Positions 36,572 to 47,943 are shown, counted from the first letter of the stretch. The stretch is 64,000 nt of DNA from CAVRUZ01 sp963724495 (GCA_963724495.1 CAVRUZ010000009.1:1-64000), one strand, 5' to 3'. Notes: generated by a model not told the origin, from the letters alone. Made by a program: numbers and translations.

Positions 36572-39181
36572 TCAGGAGGCGACCGTCGCCGGCTCCTTCG
36601 CGTGCACCACCAGCTTGTTCGTGGCCGCGTCGAGGTCGACCACCACCGTGTCGCCGTCCCGCACGGCACCGCCGAGGAGCTGCCGGGCCAGCTCGTCACC
36701 GATCGCCGACTGCACCAGACGCCGCAGCGGGCGGGCACCGTACAGCGGGTCGTATCCGGTCACGGCCAGCCAGCGCTCGGCCTCCTCGGTGACCTCCAGA
36801 GCGATCCGCCGATCGGCCAGCCGCGCGGCCAGCGCCGCCACCTGCAGGTCGACAATGCGCGTCAGGTCGTCCTGCGACAGCGCGTCGAACACCACGATCT
36901 CGTCCAGCCGGTTGAGGAACTCGGGCTTGAACGACTGGCGCACGACCGACATCACCGCATCGTGGGCTGCCTCCGGTGCCATCGTCGGGTCGGACAGGTA
37001 GTTCGAGCCGAGGTTCGACGTCATCACCAGGATCGCGTTGCGGAAGTCGACCGTGCGGCCGTGGCCGTCGGTCAGCCGGCCGTCATCGAACACCTGCAAG
37101 AGGATGTTGAAGACCTCGGGATGCGCCTTCTCCACCTCGTCGAGCAGCACGACGGAGTAGGGACGCCGCCGCACCGCCTCGGTGAGCTGGCCGCCCTCGT
37201 CGTAGCCGACATACCCGGGCGGCGCACCGACGAGTCGGGAGACCGAGTGCTTCTCCGAGTACTCGCTCATGTCGATGCGGATCATCGCCCGCTCGTCGTC
37301 GAACAGGAAGTCCGCGAGCGACTTGGCCAGTTCGGTCTTGCCGACGCCAGTGGGTCCCAGGAACAGGAACGACCCGGTCGGCCGGTTGGGATCGGAGATG
37401 CCGGCACGGGCCCGACGGACTGCGTCGGACACGGCGCCCACAGCATTGGTCTGCCCGATGAGGCGTCGCCCGAGCTCCTCCTCCATCCGCAGCAGCTTGC
37501 CGGTCTCCCCCTCCATCAGCCGGCCCAACGGGATGCCCGTCCAGGACGAGATCACCTCGGCGACCTCCTCCGGCCCGACCTCGTCGCGCACCATCGTCTG
37601 GGCGGTGTCCTTCTGCTCCGCCTCCGACGTGGTCTCGATCTCCTTCTCCAGTTGCGGAATCCGTCCGTAGAGGAGCTCGCTGGCGGCGGCCAGGTCGCCC
37701 TCGCGCTGGGCCTTCTCTGCCTGCATCCGCAGCTCGTCGAGCTGTTCCTTGAGCTCGCCGACTCGGTTGAGCGATCCCTTCTCGTTCGCCCAGCGAGCTT
37801 CGAGCCCGAGCAATTCCTCTTCCTGGTCAGCGAGTTCCGCGCGCAGTCGCTCGAGTCGCTCCTGCGATGCCGCGTCGTCCTCCTTCTCCAGGGCGAGTTC
37901 CTCCATCTTCAGCCGGTCGACGGAACGTCGAAGCTGGTCGATCTCGACCGGCGAACTGTCGATCTCCATCCGCAGCCGCGATGCCGACTCGTCGACAAGG
38001 TCGATGGCCTTGTCGGGCAGCTTGCGCCCGGTGATGTAGCGGTTGGACAGCGTCGCGGCGGCGACCAAAGCGGCGTCGGCGATCGCGACCTTGTGATGCG
38101 CCTCGTAGCGCTCCTTCAGGCCACGCAGGATCGCGATCGAGTCCTCCACGCCCGGCTCGGATACCAGCACCTGCTGGAACCTGCGCTCCAACGCCGGGTC
38201 GGACTCGACCCGCTTGCGGTACTCGTCCAGGGTGGTCGCGCCGATCATGCGCAGCTCACCGCGCGCGAGCATCGGCTTGAGCATGTTGCCGGCGTCCATC
38301 GCGCCGTCGCCGCCCGCACCGGCGCCCACCACGGTGTGGAGTTCGTCGATGAACGTGATGATGCGGCCCTCGGACGACTTGATCTCCTCGAGGACGGCCT
38401 TCAAGCGTTCCTCGAACTCGCCCCGGTACTTCGCCCCGGCGATCATGGCTGCCAGGTCGAGCGACACCAGCTTGCGGTCCTTCAGCGACTCCGGCACGTC
38501 TCCGGCAACGATGCGCTGGGCCAGTCCCTCGACCACAGCGGTCTTGCCCACGCCCGGCTCGCCGATCAACACGGGGTTGTTCTTCGTACGTCGGCTCAGG
38601 ACCTGCACGACCCGCCGGATCTCGGAGTCCCGGCCGATCACGGGATCGAGCTTGCCCTCGCGGGCGGATGCGGTGAGGTCGACCGAGTATTTCGCCAAGG
38701 CCTGCAATGTGTTCTCGGGGTCGGCAGTGGTCACCTTCTGGCCGCCGCGAACTCGATCGATGGCCGGCGTCAGCACCTCGGCGGTCACTCCCCGCTCGGC
38801 GAGCAGCGCCTTCGCCGGGCCGTCGATCGTGACCAGCGCGAGGAGCAGGTGCTCGATCGACACGAAGTCGTCACCCATCCGGGTGGCCGCGTCATCTGCC
38901 TGGGCCAGCACCTGGGTCATCTGCCGCGTCGCCTGAGGCTGCCCGACGCTCGACCCGGAGGCCCGCGGCAGCTTGTCGATCTCGGCCCCGACCACGCGGT
39001 CGAGGTCTGCACGGCGAACACCGACCGCCTCGAGCAGCGGCTCGACGATCGTGGTGTCGTCGACCAGCAGCGCGGCAAGCAGGTGAAGTGGTTCGAGTTG
39101 CGGATTACCGCGGGTCGACGCGAGGCGCAGTGCCAATGCCACGGCCTCGTTCGACTTCGTCGTGAGGTTGCGTCCAGCCAT
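36572..39181 (-). CDS. clpB: ClpB disaggregase chaperone
   Basis: 869 residues, full length. An N-terminal Clp repeat domain is followed by AAA1 (Walker A GEPGVGKTAVVEG, Walker B IITFIDELHTVVGAG), the long coiled M-domain (about 410-530) and AAA2 (GPTGVGKTELAKSL, VVLLDEVEKAHPEVFN). It works with DnaK/DnaJ/GrpE to rescue aggregated proteins. It is the last gene of the heat-shock run, 89 bp after hspR, and is probably under HspR control. The sequence has no frameshift. Confidence 0.96.
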   Translation of the reverse strand: MAGRNLTTKSNEAVALALRLASTRGNPQLEPLHLLAALLVDDTTIVEPLLEAVGVRRADLDRVVGAEIDKLPRASGSSVGQPQATRQMTQVLAQADDAATRMGDDFVSIEHLLLALVTIDGPAKALLAERGVTAEVLTPAIDRVRGGQKVTTADPENTLQALAKYSVDLTASAREGKLDPVIGRDSEIRRVVQVLSRRTKNNPVLIGEPGVGKTAVVEGLAQRIVAGDVPESLKDRKLVSLDLAAMIAGAKYRGEFEERLKAVLEEIKSSEGRIITFIDELHTVVGAGAGGDGAMDAGNMLKPMLARGELRMIGATTLDEYRKRVESDPALERRFQQVLVSEPGVEDSIAILRGLKERYEAHHKVAIADAALVAAATLSNRYITGRKLPDKAIDLVDESASRLRMEIDSSPVEIDQLRRSVDRLKMEELALEKEDDAASQERLERLRAELADQEEELLGLEARWANEKGSLNRVGELKEQLDELRMQAEKAQREGDLAAASELLYGRIPQLEKEIETTSEAEQKDTAQTMVRDEVGPEEVAEVISSWTGIPLGRLMEGETGKLLRMEEELGRRLIGQTNAVGAVSDAVRRARAGISDPNRPTGSFLFLGPTGVGKTELAKSLADFLFDDERAMIRIDMSEYSEKHSVSRLVGAPPGYVGYDEGGQLTEAVRRRPYSVVLLDEVEKAHPEVFNILLQVFDDGRLTDGHGRTVDFRNAILVMTSNLGSNYLSDPTMAPEAAHDAVMSVVRQSFKPEFLNRLDEIVVFDALSQDDLTRIVDLQVAALAARLADRRIALEVTEEAERWLAVTGYDPLYGARPLRRLVQSAIGDELARQLLGGAVRDGDTVVVDLDAATNKLVVHAKEPATVAS

Positions 39182-39270
39182 GGGTCGTTCTCCTGATGAT
39201 CTTTGCTGGTTGAGATTTCGCTTCGTGAGTGTCGAGTTGGGCCCGATCCGTGGATCTCCCGCCCGCAGCG

Positions 39271-39738
39271 CTACCGGTCGGTTCCCGCCTCCAGCTGGCG
39301 TGGCCGCGGATACGGATCGGGTCGCCGTCGGCGGACCCGCATGTCGACCACGTCGCCGGCACTCCCGGCGAGGAACACTCGGGCCGCAGCTGGATCGGGT
39401 GTCGGCAGGCCGTGCTCCTGCAGCTCGTGCTGGAGCAGCATCACCTGTGCCCGCAGGCCGGCGATCTCTGCCTGCATGGCCAGCACCCGCCGGATGCCGG
39501 GCAGTCCGACGCCTTCCTTGGACAGTCGCTGCACGAGCCGCAACGCGGCGATGTCGCGGGCGGAGTAGCGGCGCCCGCGGCCACTGCTTCGTTGCGGAAC
39601 CACCAGGCCGGCCCGGTCGTACTGCCGCAGCGTCTGCGGATGCATCCCCGCGAGCTCGGCGGCAACGCTGATCACGTAAACAGGACGATCGGCTGGCAAC
39701 CCGCCGGCACGCGCGTCGGCCGACGATGGTGAGGTCAT
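39271..39738 (-). CDS. hspR: HspR, MerR-family heat-shock repressor
   Basis: 155 residues. The N-terminal MerR winged helix reads VYVISVAAELAGMHPQTLRQ and YDRAGLVVPQRSSGRGRRYS; a coiled segment follows (MQAEIAGLRAQVMLLQHELQ). HspR with DnaK as co-repressor binds HAIR operators (CTTGAGT-N7-ACTCAAG) and shuts off the dnaK operon and clpB. Placement directly after dnaJ is the actinobacterial arrangement. ATG 39738 begins a 21-residue N-terminal extension before the conserved part. Confidence 0.93.
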   Translation of the reverse strand: MTSPSSADARAGGLPADRPVYVISVAAELAGMHPQTLRQYDRAGLVVPQRSSGRGRRYSARDIAALRLVQRLSKEGVGLPGIRRVLAMQAEIAGLRAQVMLLQHELQEHGLPTPDPAAARVFLAGSAGDVVDMRVRRRRPDPYPRPRQLEAGTDR

Positions 39739-39835
39739 GTCAGCCTCCTTCGGCCTGCGGTGGAACGGTCTTGCGGTGTTGCGGATTCTTCGGCGTTACT
39801 GCTTCTACTACAGGTGGTGCGGTGAAAGCCTTGGG

Positions 39836-41008
39836 TCAGGCCGAGGTCGCGTCCCGCAGCAGCTTGGCCCGAACGTCGACCCCATCGGTGGACTTGGCGT
39901 ACTTGGCCAGTGCCTGCTTCTGCTCCTCGTCGAGCTCGTCGGGGACGATGACCTTGAGCGTTACCAGCATGTCGCCGTAGCTGCCATCGGATCGCCGGGC
40001 GCCCTTGCCACGCACGCGAAGCACGCGCCCGTTGGGAGTTCCCGGTGGGACCCGGACGCTCACCGGCGGACCGGTGAGCGTCGGCACCTTGATGTCGGAA
40101 CCCAGGGCAGCTTCAGCGAAGGTGACCGGAACCTCGATGGTGAGGTTGGCTCCCTTCTTGCCGAACACCCGGTGCGTTCCGACGTGGACGCGCACGTACA
40201 GGTCGCCGCTCGCTCCGCCGTTCTCGCCCGGGCCGCCCTTGCCCTTGAGCCGGATGCGCTGGCCGTCGTCCACGCCGGCGGGGATCCGGGCCTGGACCGT
40301 GCGAGTTGATTGGGCCCGTCCCGAACCATGGCAGGTCACGCACGGGTCTTCGACCACCAGGCCGCGACCGAGACATTCCTTGCAGGGCTCGGTGATCGCG
40401 AAGCCACCGGACCTGCCGACGGGCTCCATCCCGGTGCCTTCACAGTTCGGGCAGATCTTCGGCAGCGAGCCGGTCTTCGCCCCGGTGCCGTGGCACGTGG
40501 GGCAGGCGGCGTCGCTGGAGAGGTTCAGCCGGATCGTGGTGCCGGCGACCGCGTCGGAGAAGTCGAGCGTGACGTCGGTCTCGACGTCGGCACCTCGCCG
40601 AGCAGCCGTCGTGGTTCGAACCCGGGTGTTCCCGGTGCCGCCCTGACCGAACAGTCCGCCGAAGATGTCGCCGAGCCCACCGTTGCCCCCTTGACCGAAC
40701 AGGTCACCAAGGTTGCCGCTGCCGGTCCCAGCCGTACCAGGACGGCGGAACGGGCCACCCCGGCTGAAGCTTCCGAACAGGGAGCGAGCTTCGTCGTACT
40801 CCTTGCGCTTCTCGCGCGACGAGAGAACGGAGTAAGCCTCCGAGATCTCCTTGAACTTCTGCTCGGCCTTGGCGTCGCCGGGGTGGTTGTCGGGGTGGTG
40901 GGCACGCGCGAGCTTGCGGTAGGACTTCTTGATGTCCTCGGCCGATGCGTCTTTGGACACACCGAGCGTGGCGTAGAAGTCCTTCTCCAGCCAGTCCTTG
41001 GTGCTCAC
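39836..41008 (-). CDS. dnaJ: DnaJ co-chaperone
   Basis: 390 residues. It has a J domain with the HPD motif (YRKLARAHHPDNHPGD), a Gly/Phe-rich linker (LFGSFSRGGPFRRPG), four zinc-finger repeats (CPTCHGTG, CPNCEGTG, CKECLGRG, CVTCHGSG), and a C-terminal substrate domain. It stimulates DnaK ATPase and delivers clients. It sits between grpE and hspR, with gaps of about 80 and 97 bp. It is complete, with no frameshift. Confidence 0.95.
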   Translation of the reverse strand: MSTKDWLEKDFYATLGVSKDASAEDIKKSYRKLARAHHPDNHPGDAKAEQKFKEISEAYSVLSSREKRKEYDEARSLFGSFSRGGPFRRPGTAGTGSGNLGDLFGQGGNGGLGDIFGGLFGQGGTGNTRVRTTTAARRGADVETDVTLDFSDAVAGTTIRLNLSSDAACPTCHGTGAKTGSLPKICPNCEGTGMEPVGRSGGFAITEPCKECLGRGLVVEDPCVTCHGSGRAQSTRTVQARIPAGVDDGQRIRLKGKGGPGENGGASGDLYVRVHVGTHRVFGKKGANLTIEVPVTFAEAALGSDIKVPTLTGPPVSVRVPPGTPNGRVLRVRGKGARRSDGSYGDMLVTLKVIVPDELDEEQKQALAKYAKSTDGVDVRAKLLRDATSA

Positions 41009-41089
41009 GATGCCCCCTCCCGTTCCGTGTGGGTCATTCTGGCGTTCGGTCGTGCTCGTTCACAACTGAAACTGCGCAGGTGATGAGGA

Positions 41090-41800
41090 TCAGGCACTCG
41101 CCTGATCCTCACCACCTGCCTTGGCGTCGTTGCCGGCAGCCTGACCGTCGACGGCCGCTTCGTCCGCGGCTGTCTCGTCGATGCACCGGCTCCGCGCCAC
41201 CGTGCTCGGGCGCGGTGACCGCCACCCTTGCCGGGCGGAGGATCCGGTCGCCCAGGCGGTAGCCGGGCTGCAGGATGGCCGTGGCCGTCGGCTCCTCGAC
41301 GTCGCCCGACTGCGCGAACATCAGGGCCTCGTGGTGGGTGGGGTCGAAAGGCTCGCCCACCTCGCCGAAGCTGGTGACGCCCATCCGCTCCAGTGCCCGG
41401 GTCAGCGAGTCCGCCACCGCCTTGAAGCCGCCGGTGAGCTCACCGTGCTGCTCTGCCCTGGCGATGTCGTCGAGCACCGGAAGCAACTCGGTGGCTGCCT
41501 TGACCGTGCCGGCCTGTGCGGATGTCGCCCGGTCGCGATCGACCCGCCTGCGGTAGTTCACGTACTCCGCTTGCAGGCGTTGCAGGTCGGCCGTGCGTTC
41601 GTCGGCCAGCTTCTGCAGCCGATCGATCTCCTCCGACGCAAGCGCGTCGGCTGAGGGCTCGTCTGCTGCCGGCGCGGCCGGCCCGGCGGATTTCGCCGCC
41701 GGGCCGACTCCCGGACGTGCCTGACCGGTCACCGGGTCGATACGCCGGCGGTCACGGACCACGGGGCCGTCGAACTCTTCCTCGGTGTTGCCGGTCTCAC

Positions 41801-41804
<4 letters not shown>
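41090..41804 (-). CDS. grpE: GrpE nucleotide exchange factor, C-terminal frameshift
   Basis: About 237 residues when joined. An acidic disordered start is followed by the long helix (EEIDRLQKLADERTADLQRL) and the GrpE beta domain (EPFDPTHHEALMF, YRLGDRILRPARVAVTAP). The apparent frame ends in a basic, non-family tail. One extra base near 41182 leads instead to an acidic tail (IDETAADEAAVDGQAAGNDA...) ending at 41090, which is typical of actinobacterial GrpE. The GTG start overlaps the dnaK stop (GTGA), so the two are coupled. GrpE is essential for DnaK cycling, which argues that the break is a sequence error. Confidence 0.9.
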
Positions 41805-43678
<1,874 letters not shown>

Positions 43679-43729
43679 GTGTGTTTCCCTCCATCAGGCC
43701 GGGACGGACCCGGCCGGTTTGCCTGAGTG

Positions 43730-43746
43730 GGCCGGTCTTGCCGGCC
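43730..43746 (-). promoter_or_regulatory. Small hairpin in the dnaK leader
   Basis: GGCCGG (43730-43735) and CCGGCC (43741-43746) form a perfect 6-bp stem with a 5-base loop, 52-68 bp upstream of dnaK. It is a possible mRNA structure in the leader. GC-rich stems this size also arise by chance, so the role is weak. Confidence 0.3.
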
Positions 43747-43812
43747 GCTTGCCCCGGCACGCAGCCGGGCGAGTGGTCATCTTGGCCAGGCGAGCCACCG
43801 TTCGGCAACTAA

Positions 43813-43833
43813 CCTGCGTCCAGTTGGCTCAAC
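43813..43833 (-). promoter_or_regulatory. Candidate HAIR operator upstream of dnaK
   Basis: CCTGCGT-CCAGTTG-GCTCAAC matches the HspR consensus CTTGAGT-N7-ACTCAAG at 10 of 14 fixed positions with the exact 7-base spacer. It lies 135 bp upstream of dnaK, where the operon promoter should be. The right half site is better than the left. An overlapping palindrome GGCTCA-N7-TGAGCC has the half sites in the opposite order and is not HAIR. Confidence 0.45.
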
Positions 43834-43937
43834 TTTACTGAGCCGTGCAAGATTCCCGCAAGCCTGCGATGTGATCCAGGTCACTTCTTGCGGCTCGGCC
43901 GTCCTGAGTGCAGGCAAGCACCCTCGGGTCCGGCGCG

Positions 43938-44020
43938 CCTCAAACATGCAGTCGGATGCGACCAGTCCGGACATATCCGCTCTTGTGGGCGCTCAGGACG
44001 CCTCGATTGCATGTGTGAGG
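43938..44020 (-). repeat. Dispersed hairpin element, copy 3 (inverted)
   Basis: This copy is in the opposite orientation to copies 1 and 2. Left arm CCTCAAACATGCA (43938-43950) and right arm 44008-44020 pair at 12 of 13 positions. The inner ACATGCA/TGCATGT is conserved; the outer CCTCA/TGAGG differs from copy 2 but keeps pairing. The core has TCCGGACATATCCGCTC, one change from the copy 2 reverse complement, breaking the palindrome. It lies in the 395-bp space between dnaK and the acetyltransferase, which holds the dnaK promoter region and no gene. Confidence 0.75.
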
Positions 44021-44073
44021 TCGGCGGCTGCACGTTTCAGGCTGCCGCGGCGGCCTCGTCCTAGCCTGGCCGC

Positions 44074-44577
44074 GTGTCCGACCAGCCCGCGATTGTCGTC
44101 GTCCCGATGACCGACGAGCATGCCGAACGGTCCTGTCGATCTACCGGCAGGGCATCGCCGAGGGCAACGCCACGTTCGAGACCGACGTGCCGTCGTGGCC
44201 GGCCTTCCGGGCGGCGAGGCTCGCCGACCACTGCTTCGTGGCCGCCGCTGATGGCCGGGTGATCGGCTGGGTCGCCGCCTCGCCCGTCTCCAGCCGGCCC
44301 GCCTACCGCGGCGTGGTCGAGCACTCGGTGTACGTGGACAACGAGGCCCGCGGCCGGGGAGTCGGTGCGCTCCTGCTGCGGCGTCTCATCGCCTCGACCG
44401 AGGCGGCCGGGATCTGGACCATCCAGTCGGCACTGTTCCCGGAGAACACAGCCAGCCTCGCCCTGCACCGAGCGGCTCGGGTTCCGCGTGGTCGGTACCC
44501 GCGAGCGCATCGCCCGACACCACGGCCGCTGGCGGGACACCGTCCTCGTCGAGCGTCGCTCGCCCCTCGTCGACTGA
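44074..44577 (+). CDS. GNAT acetyltransferase, PAT-like, two frameshifts
   Basis: About 168 residues when joined, similar to phosphinothricin-type N-acetyltransferases. It has IYRQGIAEGNATFETDVPSW, VEHSVYVDNEARGRGVGALL (acetyl-CoA loop R-G-x-G-x-G/A) and LGFRVVGTRERIARHHGRW. The frame slips near 44129 (one base missing) and near 44468 (one C extra); both corrections restore family sequence (ERVLSIYRQG and LHERLGF). It may acetylate amino groups of small molecules or amino acids. GTG 44074 is the start. The gene sits 53 bp after hairpin copy 3. Confidence 0.78.
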
Positions 44578-44630
44578 CGAAGCTGCGGGCTCCCTGGCCC
44601 GTCTCCGACCACCACGGGCACGATGGCGCC

Positions 44631-45158
44631 ATGACGTTCCCCAGTGCCAACCAGACCTCCCCGGGTTACCCGGCCCAGCGCTACCTCGACGACGCGGGCG
44701 AGGCGAGTGCCGCCTTCCATGGCCACGACGTCGGCCACGACCTCGAGATGAGTCCGGGCGGTACCAGGACGTCGTACCTGGCGACCGGCGAACTCACCGG
44801 CGGGCAGTTCGGCCTGTACCAATGGGACATGTCAGCGTCCGGTGGAGGTCCCTCGCCGCATTTCCACCGGACCATCAGCGAGTCCTTCTATGTAACGAAG
44901 GGAGCGGTGTCGCTGTACAACGGCGAGGCGTGGCGCACGGCTGTCGCGGGCGACTTCCTCTACGTCCCTCAGGGCGGGATCCACGCCTTCCGCAACGACT
45001 CCGGCGAGCCTGCCTCGATGCTGATCCTGTTCACGCCCGGCGCACCGCGAGAGGCCTACTTCGAGGCGCTGGCACAGGTCCGGGCCGAGGGCCGCACCAT
45101 GTCGCCGGAGGAGGAGGCCGACCTGCTCCGCCGCCACGACCAGTTCCCGGCGACCTGA
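44631..45158 (+). CDS. Cupin-domain protein
   Basis: 175 residues. The cupin barrel motifs are present: motif 1 PSPHFHRTISESFYVTKGA with the metal-binding His and Glu residues, and motif 2 GDFLYVPQGGIHAFRN. It could be a metal-dependent dioxygenase or isomerase, or a sugar-binding protein; no specific family is seen. ATG 44631 starts a 60-residue leader before the barrel. It follows the acetyltransferase by 53 bp and may share its transcript. Confidence 0.8.
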   Translation: MTFPSANQTSPGYPAQRYLDDAGEASAAFHGHDVGHDLEMSPGGTRTSYLATGELTGGQFGLYQWDMSASGGGPSPHFHRTISESFYVTKGAVSLYNGEAWRTAVAGDFLYVPQGGIHAFRNDSGEPASMLILFTPGAPREAYFEALAQVRAEGRTMSPEEEADLLRRHDQFPAT

Positions 45159-45219
45159 TCTGACCGGCCAGCAAGGCCGATCAAGCCATCCGTCGGTCAG
45201 CGCCGATACCTTCTACGCC

Positions 45220-45746
45220 ATGTTCGAGACACCGGAGGAAACGGCCGAACTGCAGGAGCTGCTGGACCGCTCGCACGCGGGCTCCACCGAGCACCTGCGC
45301 GGCATCATCGGACCCAAGGCACTCTGCGCGCCGTGGACATCGTGGCGCTGATGACCGGGATGAAGGTGCTCTCGGTCGCGACCGTCACCGCTCGCGGTGA
45401 GCCGCGCATCAGCGCACTCGACGGCCACTTCCTGCACGCCACCTGGACCTTCACCACCAGCGGTACCGCGGCGAAGGCCCACCACATCGCCCGGCGCCCG
45501 GCGGTGAGCATCGCCCACATCGACAACGAGGAACTGGCGCTGTTCGCCCACGGGCAGGTCCAGACGCTGCAACCAGGCGAACCGTTCTGGGACGAGACCC
45601 TGGACCACTGGACGGCGCACTACGGCAGCTCACCGCTCTCGTGGGGCGAAGACATCCGCGTCTATCGGTTCCGGCCGCAGTGGATGGTGGGCTACACCGG
45701 CGATCGCGACAAGCTGATGCGCGAGCGGGGGATCACGCCGCCCTGA
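45220..45746 (+). CDS. PNPOx-like flavin/F420 protein, one frameshift
   Basis: About 176 residues when joined. The first 30 codons from ATG 45220 read MFETPEETAELQELLDRS... and the rest continues in another frame: ALMTGMKVLSVATVTARGEP, then AKAHHIARRPAVSIAHIDNE and VYRFRPQWMVGYTGDRD. One base is missing near 45317. It has the pyridoxamine phosphate oxidase-like split barrel. The substrate is unknown. Neighbours are unrelated small proteins. Confidence 0.72.
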
Positions 45747-45804
45747 CCAGTCGGGGCGGTCCGCTGTGGCCAACGTGTCAGGCGGCGTCGGACATGCTGG
45801 CGAG

Positions 45805-46272
45805 GTGACCTCGATCATCTCCCTGACCCGCGAGATCTCCGCACCGGCCGCGGCGGTCTTCGACCTGCTGGCCACACCTTCGCGACACCAGCTGATCGAC
45901 GGTTCGGGTTCGGTGCGGAGTGCTCGACCCGGCGGCCCGGACCGCCTGTTCCTCGGCGCGCGGTTCGGGATGAACATGCGGATGGGCCTCCCATACCGAA
46001 TCCTCAACGAGGTGGTCGAGTTCGAGGAGGGCCGGCTGATCGCCTGGCGGCACTTCGCCGGCCACGTCTGGCGCTACATCCTGGAACCGGTCGAGAACTC
46101 GGCATCGGATGTCGGAGCCCGTTACTCCACCAGGCTCACCGAGCAGTTCGACCCGACCCATGCCGGATCGCCGCTGACGCTCAAGCTGCTCGGGTTCCGC
46201 CGCCGGAACGAGCGCGCGATCCGCGGAACGCTCGACCGGATCGCCGCCCTGGCCCGCGCCGGCACCCTCTGA
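45805..46272 (+). CDS. SRPBCC (START-like) family protein
   Basis: 155 residues from GTG 45805. It starts with the typical beta-strand and helix ISLTREISAPAAAVFDLLAT and contains YRILNEVVEFEEGRLIAWRH, as in polyketide cyclase/SRPBCC proteins that bind hydrophobic ligands in a deep cavity. A longer start GTG 45766 adds 13 residues without family support. The ligand is unknown. Confidence 0.75.
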   Translation: MTSIISLTREISAPAAAVFDLLATPSRHQLIDGSGSVRSARPGGPDRLFLGARFGMNMRMGLPYRILNEVVEFEEGRLIAWRHFAGHVWRYILEPVENSASDVGARYSTRLTEQFDPTHAGSPLTLKLLGFRRRNERAIRGTLDRIAALARAGTL

Positions 46273-46300
46273 CAGGGCTTGCGGGCGTGGGCCTGAGTCG

Positions 46301-46844
46301 TCAGCTCTCGACGGCCAGCCCGGCCAGCACGTCGAGCCAGCCCCGGGAGGTGTCGTCGAACGGGGGCAGGTGATTCGTGACAGCCGGCACCAACTGCGCA
46401 CACGACGACTCTGCCGCACTGATCACCTCAGGCGGATACGCCAGCGTGCGTTGATGCTCGAGGAACTCGTCCTCATCGTCGACATACACCGAGCCGTCCC
46501 AGCGGCGCACGACGTCGAGATCCAGGTCGACTGCCGTCGCCGAGGCAGCCGACCACGACGTCACGCTGGCCACGTCGACATAGACCTCAGGATTGTTGGC
46601 GCCGGGCGGAGCGTCGGCATAGAAGGTCGCCAAGAACCAGTCATCTCGTGGGCACAGCAGAACGGCGTTGCTGGGCATCACGAAGTCGGCGCCCGGGCCG
46701 CGAGAGTTCGTCGCCGAGATGCTGGCCCATCCAGTGACCGTGCTCGTCACTCCCGAGCCACTTGGCGTCGAACGTCCAGTGCCTGGCGCCGCCCCACTTC
46801 GTCATCGCGACGTGCACGCGGTCACCGGGCGCCAGGTCACTCAC
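46301..46844 (-). CDS. DUF402 protein, one frameshift
   Basis: About 180 residues when joined. The N-terminal part (APGDRVHVAMTKWGGARHW) and C-terminal part (FVMPSNAVLLCPRDDWFLAT, VDLDLDVVRRWDGSVYVDDE, DEFLEHQRTLAYPPEVI) match the two ends of DUF402. The family includes nucleoside di/triphosphatase-like enzymes with a conserved D-L-D-x-D motif, seen here as VDLDLDV. One extra base near 46693 splits the frame. GTG 46844 overlaps the TGA of the upstream gene, so the two are coupled. Confidence 0.75.
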
Positions 46845-47824
46845 CCAGAGGTCCACTCGGCCCTCGTGAGCTCGGCAGCCTCGGCGCAGCTCGTCCACCG
46901 GATCCTGTTGCCCAGCAGCCGATTCACCCGCTCACCAAGCAGGTCCAGCGCGCGAAGTCCCACCTTCGTGCCGTTGCCGTACAGGCACTGCCAGTGCGTG
47001 ACGATCGCCGGCCAGCCGCCGGCCTCGAGGATGGGCAGGATGGCGCCCTCGGACCCGTCGTCGGTGAGGTAGCGGTCAGCGATGCTCTGTACCAGCTCAT
47101 CATCGTCGCGGCTGTGGTGGAGCGACGCCCAGAAGTGGTCGTTGATGTTCGTCACGATCGAGACGAGCGTGTTGCCGCCCTCGGCCCTCGCCACGTAGGG
47201 CCTCGTCCAGGGCCGATCGTTGAACGCGTGCAGGAAATACCACGAGTGCTTTCGATTGTTCACCGCGAGTTGCGCGGCCATGATCGCCTGCTGATACTCC
47301 GACTCCACGTGGTCGGCGAAGCTCCACGGACTCGTGACTCCGCTGGCATCGATGCCGGCGTCGGCAAGGAGTTGCAGGGCGTAGGTGATGTAGGGCGTCA
47401 GCGTGCTGATGTCCTGGTGCCGCGACCACACGAGCTCCGTCTCCGACAGCATCGAGCCGTCGTCGAGATTGACTGCCCAGTCGTGGGTGAGCATCTCCGG
47501 TGAGAAGTCGAACCTCGGACCCAGCCGCGTGCGCGCTGTCTCGATCCACGACCGGGTGACCTCCGGCGGGTGACCCTCGATGCCACGGACGATGTCTCCG
47601 CGGCCGGCAGGCATCGGCACGATCGAGAACTTGCCGGCCATCCCATGGCGTTCGGTCACGTCGCAGAACTCGTCGAGCAGGCTGTTCGGAACCTCGTCCA
47701 CGAGGCGCACGCCATCGCCGGTGAGCGGCTCCTTGTCGTGCGCATCCGGGAGGTGATGTCGATACAGGTGGACGACAGGGCAACCGTCGTCGATGACCAG
47801 CGAGAGCGGCACAGCCTCTGGCAT
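46841..47824 (-). CDS. Uncharacterised protein with a polysaccharide deacetylase-like barrel
   Basis: 327 residues. The opening LSLVIDDGCPVVHLYRHH, the Asp pair near residue 12, and GMAGKFSIVPMPAGRGD suggest a deacetylase-like (beta/alpha) barrel. Other blocks are PEMLTHDWAVNLDDGSML, SPWSFADHVESEYQQA and GNTLVSIVTNINDHFWASLH. No characterised homologue is recognised, and no signal peptide is seen. It is coupled to DUF402 by a 4-bp stop/start overlap, an association worth testing. The 119 bp upstream holds the divergent promoter region. Confidence 0.55.
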   Translation of the reverse strand: MPEAVPLSLVIDDGCPVVHLYRHHLPDAHDKEPLTGDGVRLVDEVPNSLLDEFCDVTERHGMAGKFSIVPMPAGRGDIVRGIEGHPPEVTRSWIETARTRLGPRFDFSPEMLTHDWAVNLDDGSMLSETELVWSRHQDISTLTPYITYALQLLADAGIDASGVTSPWSFADHVESEYQQAIMAAQLAVNNRKHSWYFLHAFNDRPWTRPYVARAEGGNTLVSIVTNINDHFWASLHHSRDDDELVQSIADRYLTDDGSEGAILPILEAGGWPAIVTHWQCLYGNGTKVGLRALDLLGERVNRLLGNRIRWTSCAEAAELTRAEWTSG

Positions 47825-47943
47825 TCCTGACCTCCTGATTGGCTTCTCGAGTGCGCCGCGACGCTACCCGGCGTCACGGTCGGGCCCGCGACCAAGGTCG
47901 CCGGTCCGGGGAGCGTCCGTTGGCTCACTGGCAGGCTGCGCCC

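Noticed and set aside
36509..39196. 895-codon open frame on the plus strand
   Set aside because: It is the mirror of clpB codon use in GC-rich DNA, with no domain and no ribosome site.
43827..43845. GGCTCA-N7-TGAGCC palindrome upstream of dnaK as HAIR
   Set aside because: The spacer is right, but the half sites are in reverse order (CTCA before TGAG), unlike the HspR consensus.
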